Shown here: positions 1-11,076 of the stretch, one piece after another
Layout: each line of letters starts with the position of its first letter
How positions within the stretch are numbered: position 1 is the stretch's first letter
Assembly (NCBI GenBank): GCA_037176725.1
Contig: JAZBRS010000049.1
Span: 32,852,001-32,916,000, forward strand
Reading direction: 5' to 3'
DNA length: 64,000 nucleotides
From: Posidonia oceanica
Taxonomy: Eukaryota; Streptophyta; Magnoliopsida; Alismatales; Posidoniaceae
Position numbers and translations under genes: made by a program
Notes under the pieces: model-generated
Databases searched by the model: none
What the model saw: only the letters and a program-made list of their open reading frames with translations
Told to the model about the DNA's origin: nothing

Positions 1-193
1 GTCGGCAATGCACAGCGTGTTCCACGTCTCCATGCTAAGGAATTGTTTGGCTGATGTTTCACAAGTGATCCCTGTTCAGCCAGAGGTGCTCCAGAAGATC
101 TCTCCTATGTTGAGGAGGCTGTCCTTGCTCGGTACCCGCACCTTTTCGCTTACCGTTGATTTCGAGGGCGAAATCCTTTTTAGGTGTTTATGA
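1..193 (+). pseudogene. C-terminal remnant of Ty3/gypsy (Tekay/Del-like) polyprotein
   Basis: This is the last piece of a chromovirus-type gypsy pol gene, directly upstream of its 3' LTR. The frame starting at base 8 reads HSVFHVSMLRNCLAD, the usual motif between integrase and chromodomain. At about base 92 the homologous reading moves to another frame (EDLSYVEEAV), so there is a one-base frameshift. Two residues later the text jumps to ARYPHLF, which normally ends the Del/Tekay chromodomain, so most of that domain (roughly 50 residues) is deleted. A short FEGEILF-like tail precedes a stop just before the LTR. The rest of the element lies left of the window. Family assignment rests on these motifs and on the LTR start TGTAACACCC. 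The product cannot be functional here. Confidence 0.8.
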
Positions 194-3100
194 TGTAACA
201 CCCGGGAATTCATTTCTCTTGTAATTATGCTTTTTAATGAATTCCTTGGCTTTGGTCGGGTGTTATTGGCCTTGCGGGCCCCACTTGAGTTGTTGTGGGC
301 TCCATCTGTGGTTTGTGTGGGTCTCCACCTGTATTGTTGTTATAGACTCCCACTTGTGGTGGTTGGTGGGACAGATTGTGGTCTGATCCCTGATTTTCTC
401 TCTCTCTCTCCCTGTCTTTCTCTCCCTTCCTCTCTCTCTCTCTCCCCCTCTCTCTTTCCCCCACCCTCTCCCTCACGTGCCCTCTCCCTCCCTTCTCTTT
501 TTCCCCTCCTCCCCCTCACACGCGTGCCATCCTTCTCCCTTCACGCGTGCTTCCTCTCCCCCCTCCCACTCGTGCCCGCTCCTCCTCCTCTCTCTCGCCC
601 GTGCGCCCGTGCCCTAACCCTGGCCGGCGCATCTTCCTCCTCCTCTCCCTCTCCCCATCCTCTCCTCCTCCTTCCACACTCTCCCCCTTCTTTTCCTCTT
701 CCTCCGCTCCTTCTTCCTCCCCACTGGTGTGGTTGTCGGTGGTGGCTGTTGGCGGTGGCCGGCGTGCGGTGGCGGCCGGCAGTGGTGCGACAAGCCCAAG
801 AGTGGCTCGTGGAGCTCGGAGTGCGTGTAGATCGTCGGAGGACGGAGGTTGTCCCTTTGTCCGAAGGTACACGCCTCGCCGTAGTAGCTAAATTATTTAC
901 CAAATCATATGCATATGTCCCTTGCCATGTTTTGAATGTTATGGAAGTGTTTGGCAATTTTTAGGGATTTATATGCTTTTTAGTCGGATTTATTGGCGTA
1001 AGTTGCCTTATGACTTGAATGTGGATTTCTGGTGTTTTATGGGGTTGCATGCTTGAAAATGGTTTAATTATGATTTAATTATGTTCCCTGCCATGATTAT
1101 ATGCTATGGTAGAGATTTAGTAATTTTTGGGGATTTTGTGTGGTTTTGGCCGAATATATGGCCCGAGCGGCTTAAATGCCTATTTGTGGTTTCCTGGTGA
1201 ATTCCGGTGTTTTGGGCCTCGGATGGAGGCGATTGTGATATGATTGTATTGCTCGAGTTGAAACGCTCGTTTGCATATGTTGCATGCATGATTTGGCATG
1301 GATTTAATAGTATTTGAGGTTTTGATAGAAAATAACTTGAATATGGGTTTTCTGGTATTTCCTTGTGTTGCATGCCTCGGAATGCCATATTGAGTATATG
1401 GTTGCATTCCTTGTTGAATTCTGGAGATTTCGGTATATGGTATGCTAATTTTGGAGTTTGATTCGGGTGTTTTGGGTTTTAAGTCGGCTTTATAAGTTTT
1501 CTACCCTGTCCTGGTTCGGCATGACCTTTTTGGTCGGTCTGCCGATTTCTAGGGGAAATCGGTACACCAGTTTATATCGGTGCCACCTTTTTCTGTCAGA
1601 TTTAGACCAGAGTTTGATTTCGGTCGACCGATATTGATCGGTCTACCGTTTTCAGGGTTGGATCAGTCCGACCGGTGGATTTAGTTCCATCAAAGCAGGG
1701 ATTTTCGGTACGACCGGTGTGATATCGATCTGCCGATCACTGTGCAGACTGGTCTGCCGGTGGATTTGGTTCCACTGAAGCAGGGTTTTTCGATCTACCG
1801 ATTGGAGTACCGGTCTGCCAATTTTGGTTTGGGTTGTTCTCCCAGGCTTGTTTTCCGACGTGGTTTCCATTGGTGGTTTTGGGGCTTATTGTGCTTTAGC
1901 CCATGAGTTTAATAAATGTTTTCAAAGAGATTTTTGAGGGAAAAACATGAATGGTTTGCAAATGGTTTTGCCGAGGTTTTCTGTGGTCGAAAACCTAGAA
2001 GTTGTGTTGGCTAGACCCGGGAATGCGACGGCGTTCCTAGTGTGTCGCACACTTCGCTTGGGTTGAGGTTTGGGAGTCGGGGTGCCGGCCGTACCTAGCG
2101 GTATTGTAGCAGCGGACTCGGGAGGTACGATACTCCTGCGTAGCTGGGCGTGATACCCTAGTTGTTATGGGCACCGGGACTCGCCTGATTTTGGGTGCTG
2201 GCTGAGCCTAGGGGTTGGAGCCTTTAGTGGTTCGGAGCACTGGTGCTAGCTGAGCCTAAGGGTTGGAGCCTCTAGTGCTTCGGAGTACTGAGTTGAGGTC
2301 GCCGAATATTAGGCGTACCCTGTGGTTTGTTCTGAGCGAGGACAACTTGCCCAGTTGGGGTGAGTAGCTTTCCCTGGTGGGGGATCGCTTTTGAGGCGTC
2401 TCTAGTGACGAGATGCCGGGATGGACACGCTCCTCCACAGGACGGGTGTTAGTGGCAGTGCAGTGACCTGCAGGGGTGAGTCCCTTACTACTGCTTGAGG
2501 TCAGGTCGGTTGCTTGGCGCCAGGCAACACGATTAGTTGTGGTTTTATGTCTGTGGGGCTGTGTTTTGGTTGTTGCTGGCCGTATTAGGCCTAGAGCTTT
2601 GCCTGAGTTTGGGCTTTGTGAGTTTTGCTGTTGTTTGGGCCGTATTGGGCCAATTGCTTTTCTACCTGTGTATGGTGTGATATTGTGATTTGAGTTTTGA
2701 GCCGTATTGGGCTAGATGTTTTCCCGCCTAGTATGGCGTGTGGTTTTGGTTTGAGCTTTGGCCCGGTGGACTGTGATATTGATTGGGATTTAGTTTTGCG
2801 AGATATTTCTGCCTTGTTTTGGCTGGTGGGCGGAGTGTTTTCCCAGCCTGAGGGGTTGGAGGGTTTTGAGTGGTTCTGAGTTTTGGGCCGATGGACCGTG
2901 GCTTTGTGAAATATTTTGTAAACGCCTATCTTTCCCGTTTTAGCATATTGGCTTTGAGAATGGTGTTTTATTTGATTATATTGATTGTTGTGAACCCGGA
3001 TTTTGGGATTTTACCGGTTGTGCCGTATTTGAGATTTTTATGTCGGTTTCTCGCGTGGTTTTTGCGAGGTGTGTGCTGGGTCACGATTTCTGGTCACTCA

Positions 3101-3313
3101 CATGTGCTTTGTGTGGTTTTCAGTTGCAGGTGCAGATGATTAGCTGGTTCAGAGTTCTAGTGCATATAGTGGGAGTCAGGTAGCTATCTACTGCAGATTC
3201 CTAGCATAGATATTTGTTGTTTAGCCTAGTAGTTTAAATTAATTGTTGTAATTAATTAAGTTTTAAATTTGTTGGGCTTTTGATTTTTGTGGGTAGCGAC
3301 TCAGGTCGTTACA
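194..3313 (+). mobile_element. 3' LTR of a Tekay/Del-like gypsy retrotransposon (3120 bp)
   Basis: The LTR opens with TGTAACACCCGGGAATTC directly after the pol remnant and closes with GACTCAGGTCGTTACA, giving TGTAAC...GTTACA inverted termini. A length near 3 kb and the TGTAACACCC start are typical of Tekay/Del chromoviruses. Inside are a pyrimidine-rich block (about 390-720), a GC-rich region (about 590-850) and a cluster of CGGT...ACCG words (about 1505-1830). A region of repeated 'tagctgagcctaggggttgg' phrases follows at about 2200-2275. Bases 3085-3180 resemble the reverse complement of about 36530-36630, the end of LTR D. The 5' partner and the left target duplication are outside the window, so insertion boundaries rest on the right end only. 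Long reading frames here, such as one through 227-964, follow low-complexity sequence and are not genes. Confidence 0.8.
1505..1830. repeat. Cluster of CGGT..ACCG quasi-palindromic words inside the Tekay-like LTR
   Basis: Within about 320 bp there are repeated short inverted words built from CGGT and ACCG: TCGGTCGACCGAT at about 1620, GATCGGTCTACCG at about 1637, GGTACGACCGG at about 1708 and GAGTACCGGTCTGCC at about 1805. Part of this is a tandem duplication with a period of 85 bp, because CCGGTGGATTT plus its downstream phrase begins at 1672 and again at 1757. The same word type occurs in the SIRE-like LTR at the other end of the window (about 62400-62760), which is otherwise unrelated. Confidence 0.65.
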
Positions 3314-3442
3314 TACTATTTGTGCTTGGGAGTATCTCCTTTTTTCAAAATGGACGGTTAAGATATTTCAATTGGTTTTGAATTGAATGGTCAAATTTTA
3401 GATCTTAATTAGCTTAAGTAAGATAAGGTCCTACCAGATCAT

Positions 3443-3444
<2 letters not shown>

Positions 3445-3519
<75 letters not shown>
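3445..3519. repeat. (AT)n microsatellite
   Basis: About 75 bp of uninterrupted TA dinucleotides, 130 bp to the right of the Tekay-like LTR end. Confidence 0.95.
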
Positions 3520-3520
<1 letters not shown>

Positions 3521-5148
3521 CCTACATTGATGTGGTTCGGTTCAGTTTGTTTAAATCGCCTTTGAAACCACAAACCAAACTATATAGATCGATTTAGAAA
3601 TATTTCAAATCAAATCAAACCACTGAATTTGAAAAATCGAAATAAACTACTAAAAAAGATTCGATTCGGTTGGATTAAATGGTTTAGACGATTTAGGTAA
3701 CTACCCCTACTCACAAGTCTACTGTTACAAAGACAATAGTAGTAAACTGCTATTGAGTAGTTGGTCTGTCTTTTTTCATCAGTTATCGATATTTGTGAGA
3801 TTTACGAGGACTTCTTCACCAGTTAGGCTACCATTTTATAAATAAATAAATAAACATAGACGATAACAATGTCCTTGGGGTTTGCCCTTATAAGAGATTT
3901 ATCTATTATTGGTAGATCGCACTGTGGGTATGTGAAGGGGTCACATGTAATGGTTCATATTGTTGGTAATTAAGAATAATATACAAGGTCTAACATTTTA
4001 GTGTCGGTAGACCTGTTTCTCAATTTAAAGCACACGTGAAGTATTTTATATTAATAAACCATAGTTTCAATCAAATTTAACCAAAGACAGTGGTAGAATT
4101 AGGAATTAAACTAAAGAGGATGGTACTTTATATTATATGTGTTATTAAATATAATAAAAATTATTAATAAAAATAAGAATGATTTTTGGAAATAATATAT
4201 GGTCTTTTTTCTCTTCTTCTATGAAGTATCTAAAATATAACCATTAAAATATAGATATTTACAAAAAAAAAGTCCTCAAAAGATAATTTTAGTCTTCTTA
4301 AGTCTCCAAAACATGAGATTTGTTTGTAAATTTTGCATTATAGTCTTAATTTTTTCTAAAATTTTCATGATATTAAAAATATAATAAAGTTTGAATTTAA
4401 GTAGGGTGGGCAATTTACATTATCCCTTAACTTTTTACTTTGTAAATAAGTAGTTATAATAGGATTTCTTTTAAAGAAGTGGGTAGCTAAAGACAATATC
4501 AAGTATATATTTTATGCATTTGTGAGAATTTGTTGTAATTTATTTCGATTTCTGTTAAGCTTGTTATTAAGAGTGTCGAGTTCATGTTTTGTTTGTTTTT
4601 TTTTCAAAAAACTACTAACAATCATACGAACATTACCATTATCGTGGTCTATGAAGACAATACTAAGTATTTGTTTTATGCATTCGTGACAACTCAATTT
4701 CTTGTGAACTCAACATCAGAAGCATTGAGTTTACTTTTTTATTTTATTTTTCAAAAACTACCAATAACCACATGGGCTCGACTTAGAGAGAGTTGTAGTT
4801 TTGAAATAAAGTTGTAATGGACTAATATGGAAAAAAATTCAAAGGTTCAATGATATATGTTAAAGGCAATCTTATAAATAGCATGAGATTCTCTTCGGCT
4901 TAATGTAAACTGTCAAGGACCACACTGGAATGTTGTTCGTTTGCTTCTTGTAGGATTCCAAATATTGAATGAAATTGTTAAACAAGGTGAATATCTAAGA
5001 ATCCTACAGACACAAACGTAATTGGCATTAGATTCTAGCAAGAATTAGGCTTGGTTAGAATGGAAGTTCTGGAATGATTTCTATAACAATCACATTTTCT
5101 TATCGCAAAAATGCTACAGATGGCATAGAATCAATTCTTGACACACTT
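3520..5148. other. AT-rich intergenic DNA with a local duplication
   Basis: No gene is visible. At 3530-3700 is a stretch of repeated 'cggtt/aaatcg' phrases (GGTTCGGTTCAG, CGATTTAG and similar) of a kind dispersed in plant genomes. At about 4480-4780 there is a degenerate duplication of about 150-160 bp: GACAATATCAAGTATATATTTTATGC near 4493 recurs as GACAATACTAAGTATTTG near 4654, and TTTTCAAAAAACTAC near 4603 recurs near 4748. The rest is unremarkable. Confidence 0.5.
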
Positions 5149-5151
5149 TAA

Positions 5152-5521
5152 AGGTACATTTGGGGTGATTGATGGGAGAAGTTAGCTTTTAGTTGATGTG
5201 TTGAAAGTTTAACTCTTGACATGAATTATAGAAGTTAGCGAATGATAGAAGTTTGTTTGGTACAATAAGGACCTATTTTAGATTCTAATTTGGATGTTAT
5301 ACTTACACATAAGCTTATGGGAGGGCAAATGAAGGAGAAAAAAAAAAAATCCTATTTCCTGCTTTTGGATTTGTGAAGTATTCATTGTTTCAAAAGTTAT
5401 TTGATTCTGAGGAGTTAATTGGTGGAGGAGGCTGTTTGTTTGGAATACACCATTTTAGTTTCTATGTGAAGTTATTATATGCACAAAAGCCATCCGAAAA
5501 GTCATCATGCTAAACGTACCC
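5152..5521. mobile_element. MITE-like element with TAA target duplication, probably PIF/Harbinger-type
   Basis: A 370 bp segment starts AGGTACATTTGGGGTGAT and ends GCTAAACGTACCC. The reverse complement of the right end reads GGGTACGTTTAGC, an imperfect terminal inverted repeat with the left end. It is flanked by TAA on both sides (5149-5151 and 5522-5524), the three-base duplication expected for PIF/Harbinger insertions. No coding capacity is visible. The termini are degenerate, so the class is inferred rather than shown. Confidence 0.55.
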
Positions 5522-5524
5522 TAA

Positions 5525-8500
5525 AATATTGGGCAGCTTTTCATTGAAACTGAAGAAGTTGCTTCTCCCGCAAGTGGCAAAAATATCGTTTAGGCACCTC
5601 AAGCATTTCCTTTAGAAACTGCTGAGCATCCAAAAGTTGACGAAACACACCCCAAACGACCAAACGTAAACCTAAAGGAAAACTCAAATCTACTCTTCCA
5701 AGCAAACCCATCCATAACTTTTCACTTGAAAACAGTTTGGGCCCTGTGAGTGAAGCCCTTGGACAATTGAACGCTCCTAAGGCTTGCAATTATGGCCGAC
5801 TGAGCTGGTGCTGTATTATTCACAGTATGTGGAGGAATGTAGCTCGTCGCATTCACATGCGTCCAGCATAGGTTTGCCCTCTTGCAACACAACATACTAT
5901 AATGTTATAATTATGGCTGTGAGGAGCACTAATGGCAATCATAATTATATGGGTCCGTTAGGTTACATGTAAAGTCAATCCTGTACTTGTAACAGGTTTT
6001 CAGCATATAAATACCCAATACGGGAATGTTTTTGACCTTCTATTACCTTATGAATTGCTTTAGCAAATCTTTTATATGTAAAAGATCAAAAAATTTTAAG
6101 TGGTCATTTTCTCTGTAACCTATTTTTCTAATTGGATCTTCTTAGGTTATGTAACAATTCACTCATAATAAACCACGATTCATAGATCAAAATTTCATAT
6201 ATTCTGACTAGTGCAAAATCTCAGTCGAGTTTTTTTCTTGAGAATTACTAATGTTGTTGGGTAATCACTAGTATAACAATTGATAGGATCCTCCGTGGTT
6301 CGAATATTTGGGCAATCACTGTTTAAATCATACATGGAAAAGGTGCCTCCGAAATCATAGGTTCTTGCAATAAATAATCTACTACTCGATCACAAGAATT
6401 GTTTCGGCACAATCTTAAGAAGAATCCCTCAGAAGTTATGGACTCTTAATTATTTTCTACTGATGAAAAGTTTTAGTGATTTCTACTGATGAAAAAATGA
6501 AAATGATGCTGAAGTACACCTTAGAGCACCACCACCTGGGAAATGATGCTTCCCCAAGTTGTGAATCATTCAGAGCATTGGATGGATGGTGAATGGGTTG
6601 GAGGGTCCATCCCTGACAGATTAGAAATAGATGCTTGAACCACCAAGATGAGCAAATAGTTCAGCAACAAAAACACCTCCCCAAATTAGTTTCCGAAATA
6701 TACCAGTTAGTGCGGTCACTTTCGTGAGAACGTGTGTTGAGCACTGTGGGGTGACACCTCTGCTCTGTGTCAAGGGTGAAGAAGGTTTGATCTATAATAG
6801 CATTCCTAACACCTGCATCTTGACTTCGAAACAGATTCTTGTTTGTTGCACATTTCTGTGTGGTATGTGGTGACTTCTTCGAGATATGATGAAGGTGTCT
6901 TAATTTCTAAAGTTTCTTGGAATTATGCAGATGATATGAAATCTTGGTGACCCACACAGCATACTAACTTAACACTGGTTTAAATTACAATGATCCCTTG
7001 CGTGCTTATTCACATTAGTACAACCTTGGGGCGCATGCATGGCTTTCCGGGTAGGACAGAGATGTGAGAGGGTCTTCTCTAGTTTTTGTTGCAATACTCT
7101 GCCCGACTTCTAATAGTTATTTGCATACAAGGAGTAAGATGGAACTCCTGAGGTGATGTCTATATTAATCCATTTTCTAAAATTGTCAATAGCTTACAAG
7201 GTACGGCTTTTATAAAAGAGCGAGGCGTTTTCTGTCTAGTCCACTCTAAATATTACGACCCACAACAATGTGTTTACAGAGGACTAGACAAACAAACAAG
7301 TCAGGAGTTAAAAGGAATGCATGCTGCAGTGAATTTGACAAGAAACGGATCGAACAAACATCAAGAGAGACCAAATCAGGTTAGAAGGAATGCTGCTTAA
7401 AAGCAAATAGGTGTAGGGTCTTATGTGCTCTGCTAAGACGTTGCACGGATCGAAGATATGGATTGAAACATGTAAAAGATGTATGAAATAATGCAAACCA
7501 ACAACTAAATCTCGTGGGAGACAAAAAAAAATGCAGGAAAAGAAAAAAGAAAGAAGAACACACCATAAAACACAAAGATCTTATATGATTTGGTCGAAAT
7601 TTACGTCTACGAATAGAGGATAAATCAAATCTACTATTTTTTAGAAGTACAAGGATGAAGGAGGAGTGTAGGAAAGCAACCTCTTTAGTTACAAAAAAAA
7701 AAAACCACAAGTTATAATGTCTCAAGACGGGATTATATATTTATAGTTTGCTGTAAGAGACGTTGAGTCTTTAGTTAGATTTAAACTTCAAAACTGCAAA
7801 CGAAGTAGCAGATGTCCGAAGTAAACATTCGTTTTTCTACTGTATTGATACAGTCTGAAGTGGACATCCATTTCGAACGTATGCAAAAATTCTAATTTTA
7901 ACAATGACGAAACGGACGTCCATCAGACTATATTCAAGACACAAAACTCAACATACTCAAAGCTTACAAATGTTGGGGCTCATTCATGATTTCCAAACCA
8001 TTAGCTGAAGAAACTCAGGACTAGTACACCTGCACAATGATATTTTTTTCTATTTGTATGCATATATATCCTGGCGTAGGTTACTTATTCACGGGAGATA
8101 TGCTTGTGGTTTACTTTTTTTCATTTTGTAGACAAAGCAAACGTGTTCATTTTTGGAAAAAATTTGACCTAATCATTTTGCCAGTTTTGGGTGTGTGACA
8201 AAATTCCAATTATCAGGATTCAGGAACAAGAGCCTATAAGTACATCTCATCGACTCAAGAAATCATTTTTCAACATAATATGGAGCAAATCCAAAATCCT
8301 TCACTATATCTTGCTGGTAAGAAACACATTTCTATATTTTCTAGGGAAAGAAATGAAATTGATATAATAAGCATGATTAGGACTATAATATAATGCTGAA
8401 AAGATATAGATACGACAAATAAAGAATGAAGCAACTTTGTACCTAGTAGATAACTGGTCAGAAACATCAGAATTAATTAGATTAAAATGTGAAGACAATT

Positions 8501-8787
8501 TTCTATTATGTTACTTAAGAGTTCCTTAAACACGGACATTACATAAAACACAAACCACATGGAGAAGTACAGAAAGAAAGCAGCTCTCCCAAGGACCTTT
8601 GCGTCCTGATTCAGAGCAGAAGACCCATCAAATGTGCCAAATATCTCATCTCATATTAAAATATCAGAATCAATGTCTACAGTGGATTACTCAGGAAAAG
8701 AAAGAAAGGAAAAAAGAGACCCACATGTGAAATCCTACTGCATAAAAGTCACCTAACATACATCACCTTGCCAATTTAAAGGATAGA
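5525..8787. other. Intergenic DNA without a recognisable gene
   Basis: I see no gene family here. Short open frames at 5541-5789 (minus) and 7381-7725 (minus) have unremarkable composition and match nothing I recognise. Between about 6600 and 6790 the minus strand has a stop-free run of about 60 codons ending in LIWGGVFVAELFAHLGG, which looks protein-like but has no identifiable start or family. From about 8000 to 8780 the region is AT-rich and approaches the 3' end of the ZHD gene. Confidence 0.45.
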
Positions 8788-8855
8788 AAGAAGAAGAAGA
8801 AGAAGAAGAAGAAGAAGAAGCAGAAGAAGAAGAAGAAGAAGAAGAAGAAGAAGAG
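8788..8855. repeat. (GAA)n microsatellite downstream of the ZHD gene
   Basis: About 68 bp of AAG/GAA triplets with one interruption (GCA). It lies about 130 bp beyond the ZHD stop codon and may sit in that gene's 3' untranslated region, where it would be transcribed as CTT repeats. The transcript end cannot be placed from sequence. Confidence 0.9.
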
Positions 8856-8985
8856 AGACTGGAACCCACAAATAACAACCTTAAAAGGAGAAAAAAGAAG
8901 AAGAAGAAAACAGGAGCATGGTACAATCTAAATTTAACTTTCTAACCCACCTCAGAGATCAGCATTGGCAAGGGGTGGCGATGAG

Positions 8986-9834
8986 TTATTCAAGTTGGAT
9001 AGAGCTTTTCTTGGCCCAGTTGTGCTTGTTGTTGTGCATCCACACCTTGAGTACTCTCCGCTTGACTCCAATCTCCTGACAGAACTGCTGCACCACACTC
9101 TCCTCCTGCTTCTGCAACCTCCACCCAACCCTCTCTGCAAAGCTCAGCATCTTCTCCTTCTGCTCTGGTGTGAACTTGGTCCTGAACCTCTTCTTCACCA
9201 TAGGAGGCCTTGAGAATCCTCCACCAACACATTCCATTTCATCAGACTCTGAGGTCTGCATTGCACCCAGTGGCATGATCATGTGGTGTGGGGATGGCAT
9301 TGGGATGAGGCTGTTGTGTGCTGTGCCGTACCCAAATGGGTCAGACCCAGATATCAGAACACCCTTCTGACCCACAACTTTCCTCCCCTTGAGATGGTGG
9401 CGGTGGTGGTGGTGGTGGTACAGCTCAAGAGAGGACTCACCTTCTAACTCTTTCCTGTGGAAGTTCCTGTGGCAGTTGCAGGCTGAGCATTTGAGAGCTT
9501 CCATTGTGCCTTCTTCTCCACTAGGCATGAACTCACCACATCCATCTGTGGCGTTGCCACCGATGGAGGCTGCATGGTTCTTCAGGCACTCCCTGTACTT
9601 GACCACCACTCCCTTCTTGCTGCTGTTGTTGTCGCTGTTGCTGTAGGTGAGATTGTGGTTGTTGTGGTGATTGTCATCTGTGATGGTGGTAGTGGTGGGA
9701 AGTGAAGGACCATTTGATGTGTGGTGAGGAGGGTCATGGATGATGCTGTGTCCATGGCCATGGTCACCAACATATTTGCTGGTTATAGGGATTGGGAGTG
9801 GGATCTCTCCTTCATGACTGGAAAGGTCCATCAC
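8986..9834 (-). CDS. Zinc-finger homeodomain (ZF-HD/ZHD) transcription factor
   Basis: A single uninterrupted frame encodes 282 residues and starts at the first of two adjacent methionines (MMDLSS). Residues 76-130 form the ZF-HD dimerisation domain ([18 protein letters not shown]), with the Cys/His set C83, H87, C99, C116, C119, C121, H122 and H126. Residues 214-277 form the homeodomain ([19 protein letters not shown]), with recognition helix [15 protein letters not shown] carrying the WM substitution usual in this family. Low-complexity His, Asn and Thr tracts (residues 45-70, 140-148) link the parts. ZHD proteins are plant-specific nuclear DNA-binding factors that homo- and heterodimerise through the zinc finger. 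The N-terminus with GHGHS...HDPP and the C-terminal homeodomain recall the Arabidopsis ZHD1/ZHD2/ZHD4 group, but the exact orthologue needs a tree. Intronless structure and length are normal for the family. No damage is visible, and it is the only convincing intact gene in the window. Confidence 0.97.
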   Translation of the reverse strand: MMDLSSHEGEIPLPIPITSKYVGDHGHGHSIIHDPPHHTSNGPSLPTTTTITDDNHHNNHNLTYSNSDNNSSKKGVVVKYRECLKNHAASIGGNATDGCGEFMPSGEEGTMEALKCSACNCHRNFHRKELEGESSLELYHHHHHRHHLKGRKVVGQKGVLISGSDPFGYGTAHNSLIPMPSPHHMIMPLGAMQTSESDEMECVGGGFSRPPMVKKRFRTKFTPEQKEKMLSFAERVGWRLQKQEESVVQQFCQEIGVKRRVLKVWMHNNKHNWAKKSSIQLE

Positions 9835-10753
9835 CTCAACTCTCTCTCTCTCCCCGACTCTCTCTTTCTAATAGGGCTATTATTTTAAATTTTCTTCTGT
9901 CTAGGGTGAGAAGAGAAGGGAGAAACAGAAGAGAATTAGACCAGACAAGCTGGAAAAATAAACAAAACAAAGGAAGGAAATTAACTGTTGTTTTCGGTTA
10001 GCTCGAGGTTTTTGGGATTCTAATCTCTAAGCGACTAAAAAAAGAGGGAACCCAATTTTTCTCTCTTTTCTCACTTGATGAAAATAAGAGCCACTTAGAT
10101 TCTAGAGACCCTAAGCTAGACTTATTTTCTCTCTATGCTCCATTTCAGACAAATATGAAGTAAGCATGGATGAGTACAGTGGCGGAGCTGATCTCAAGTT
10201 GTTTAGAGAAAGAAACTAGAGACCCATTAGCTGGAAAACCATCTTCTATTGCTGGCCAAAGCTTCTGGTATGAAAGAAGTAATCAGATATTCTTGTCTGG
10301 TGGGAAGACTCTAGTTGAAAGTTTCCTTACAGAGAAGAAAACAACCAAAACAACAGTGCCTTAAAAGACTTGACTCCTTTACACCTTAAATGCCAATCTC
10401 ATTCATCCAAAAGACAAGAACTAACACGTAATGCAAATGATACAGCAATGCTGGCGATTGCATTAGGAAACATATTTCTTCTGCTTATCTTCTGGCCCTA
10501 ACAACACTGTGTGGGAATAGAAAGACTTAGAGAGAGAAATGGAGAAAAGAGAGAGAAAGGTGGCCTGGATGTAATCTTTTCTCCTTTTTCAAGAGCTGAT
10601 GAAATACATGGAAGAGAATGAGCTGAAGATCATGGAGAACATACTATAGGTGCTTTCCCTTATGATATAAGAAGATGAAGTACATCAGCTTCACTTCTTG
10701 AGACTGAGCAAGGCCTACTGTCTAAGCCAGGAAGAAAGGCTTTGGAACAAGTT

Positions 10754-10754
10754 T

Positions 10755-10789
<35 letters not shown>
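10754..10789. repeat. (GA)n microsatellite
   Basis: About 36 bp of GA dinucleotides with one AA interruption, about 920 bp upstream of the ZHD start codon. Confidence 0.9.
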
Positions 10790-10889
10790 TTGATTGATGG
10801 TGGAGGTACTGGGGCACTAAACAAGAAGCTTATAGCAGCAGTGCAAGAGCCCAAAGAAGCGACAGAGGGGAAGAAGTGGGGCAGATTTC

Positions 10890-10892
<3 letters not shown>

Positions 10893-10935
<43 letters not shown>

Positions 10936-10940
10936 GAGGA
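10893..10940. repeat. (GA)n microsatellite followed by GGA triplets
   Basis: About 40 bp of GA repeats, ending in GAGGAGGAGGA. It is the second long GA tract upstream of the ZHD gene, about 1060 bp from its start codon. Confidence 0.9.
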
Positions 10941-11076
10941 TGGAGTTTTAGGGGTATGTGAGAAAAACAAGAAAGCAGGGGGTTGTTTGCTTTGCTTGCA
11001 ATGTCAGCCATCAAGCTTACGGCATTGAGAGAGATAGAAGGCAGTAGTGTTGTGTCAGAGAGTAAGAGACCAGACA

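Larger units (their letters stand above)
9835..11076 (-). promoter_or_regulatory. 5' leader and proximal promoter region of the ZHD gene
   Basis: This is the sequence upstream of the ZHD start codon, read on the minus strand. It is unusually rich in purines on the plus strand, meaning CT-rich in the direction of transcription. There are CT runs beside the start codon (about 9841-9870), at 10754-10789 and at 10893-10940. CT/GA-rich leaders and promoters are common for plant developmental regulators and can be bound by GAGA-binding BPC proteins (family knowledge). No TATA box or transcription start could be fixed. A leader intron is possible but not demonstrable. Confidence 0.4.

Noticed and set aside
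227..964. A 245-codon open frame and overlapping frames on the other strand
   Set aside because: It runs through CT-rich and GC-rich LTR sequence. The protein is low complexity (Ser/Pro/Leu) and without a domain. Open frames on both strands reflect composition.
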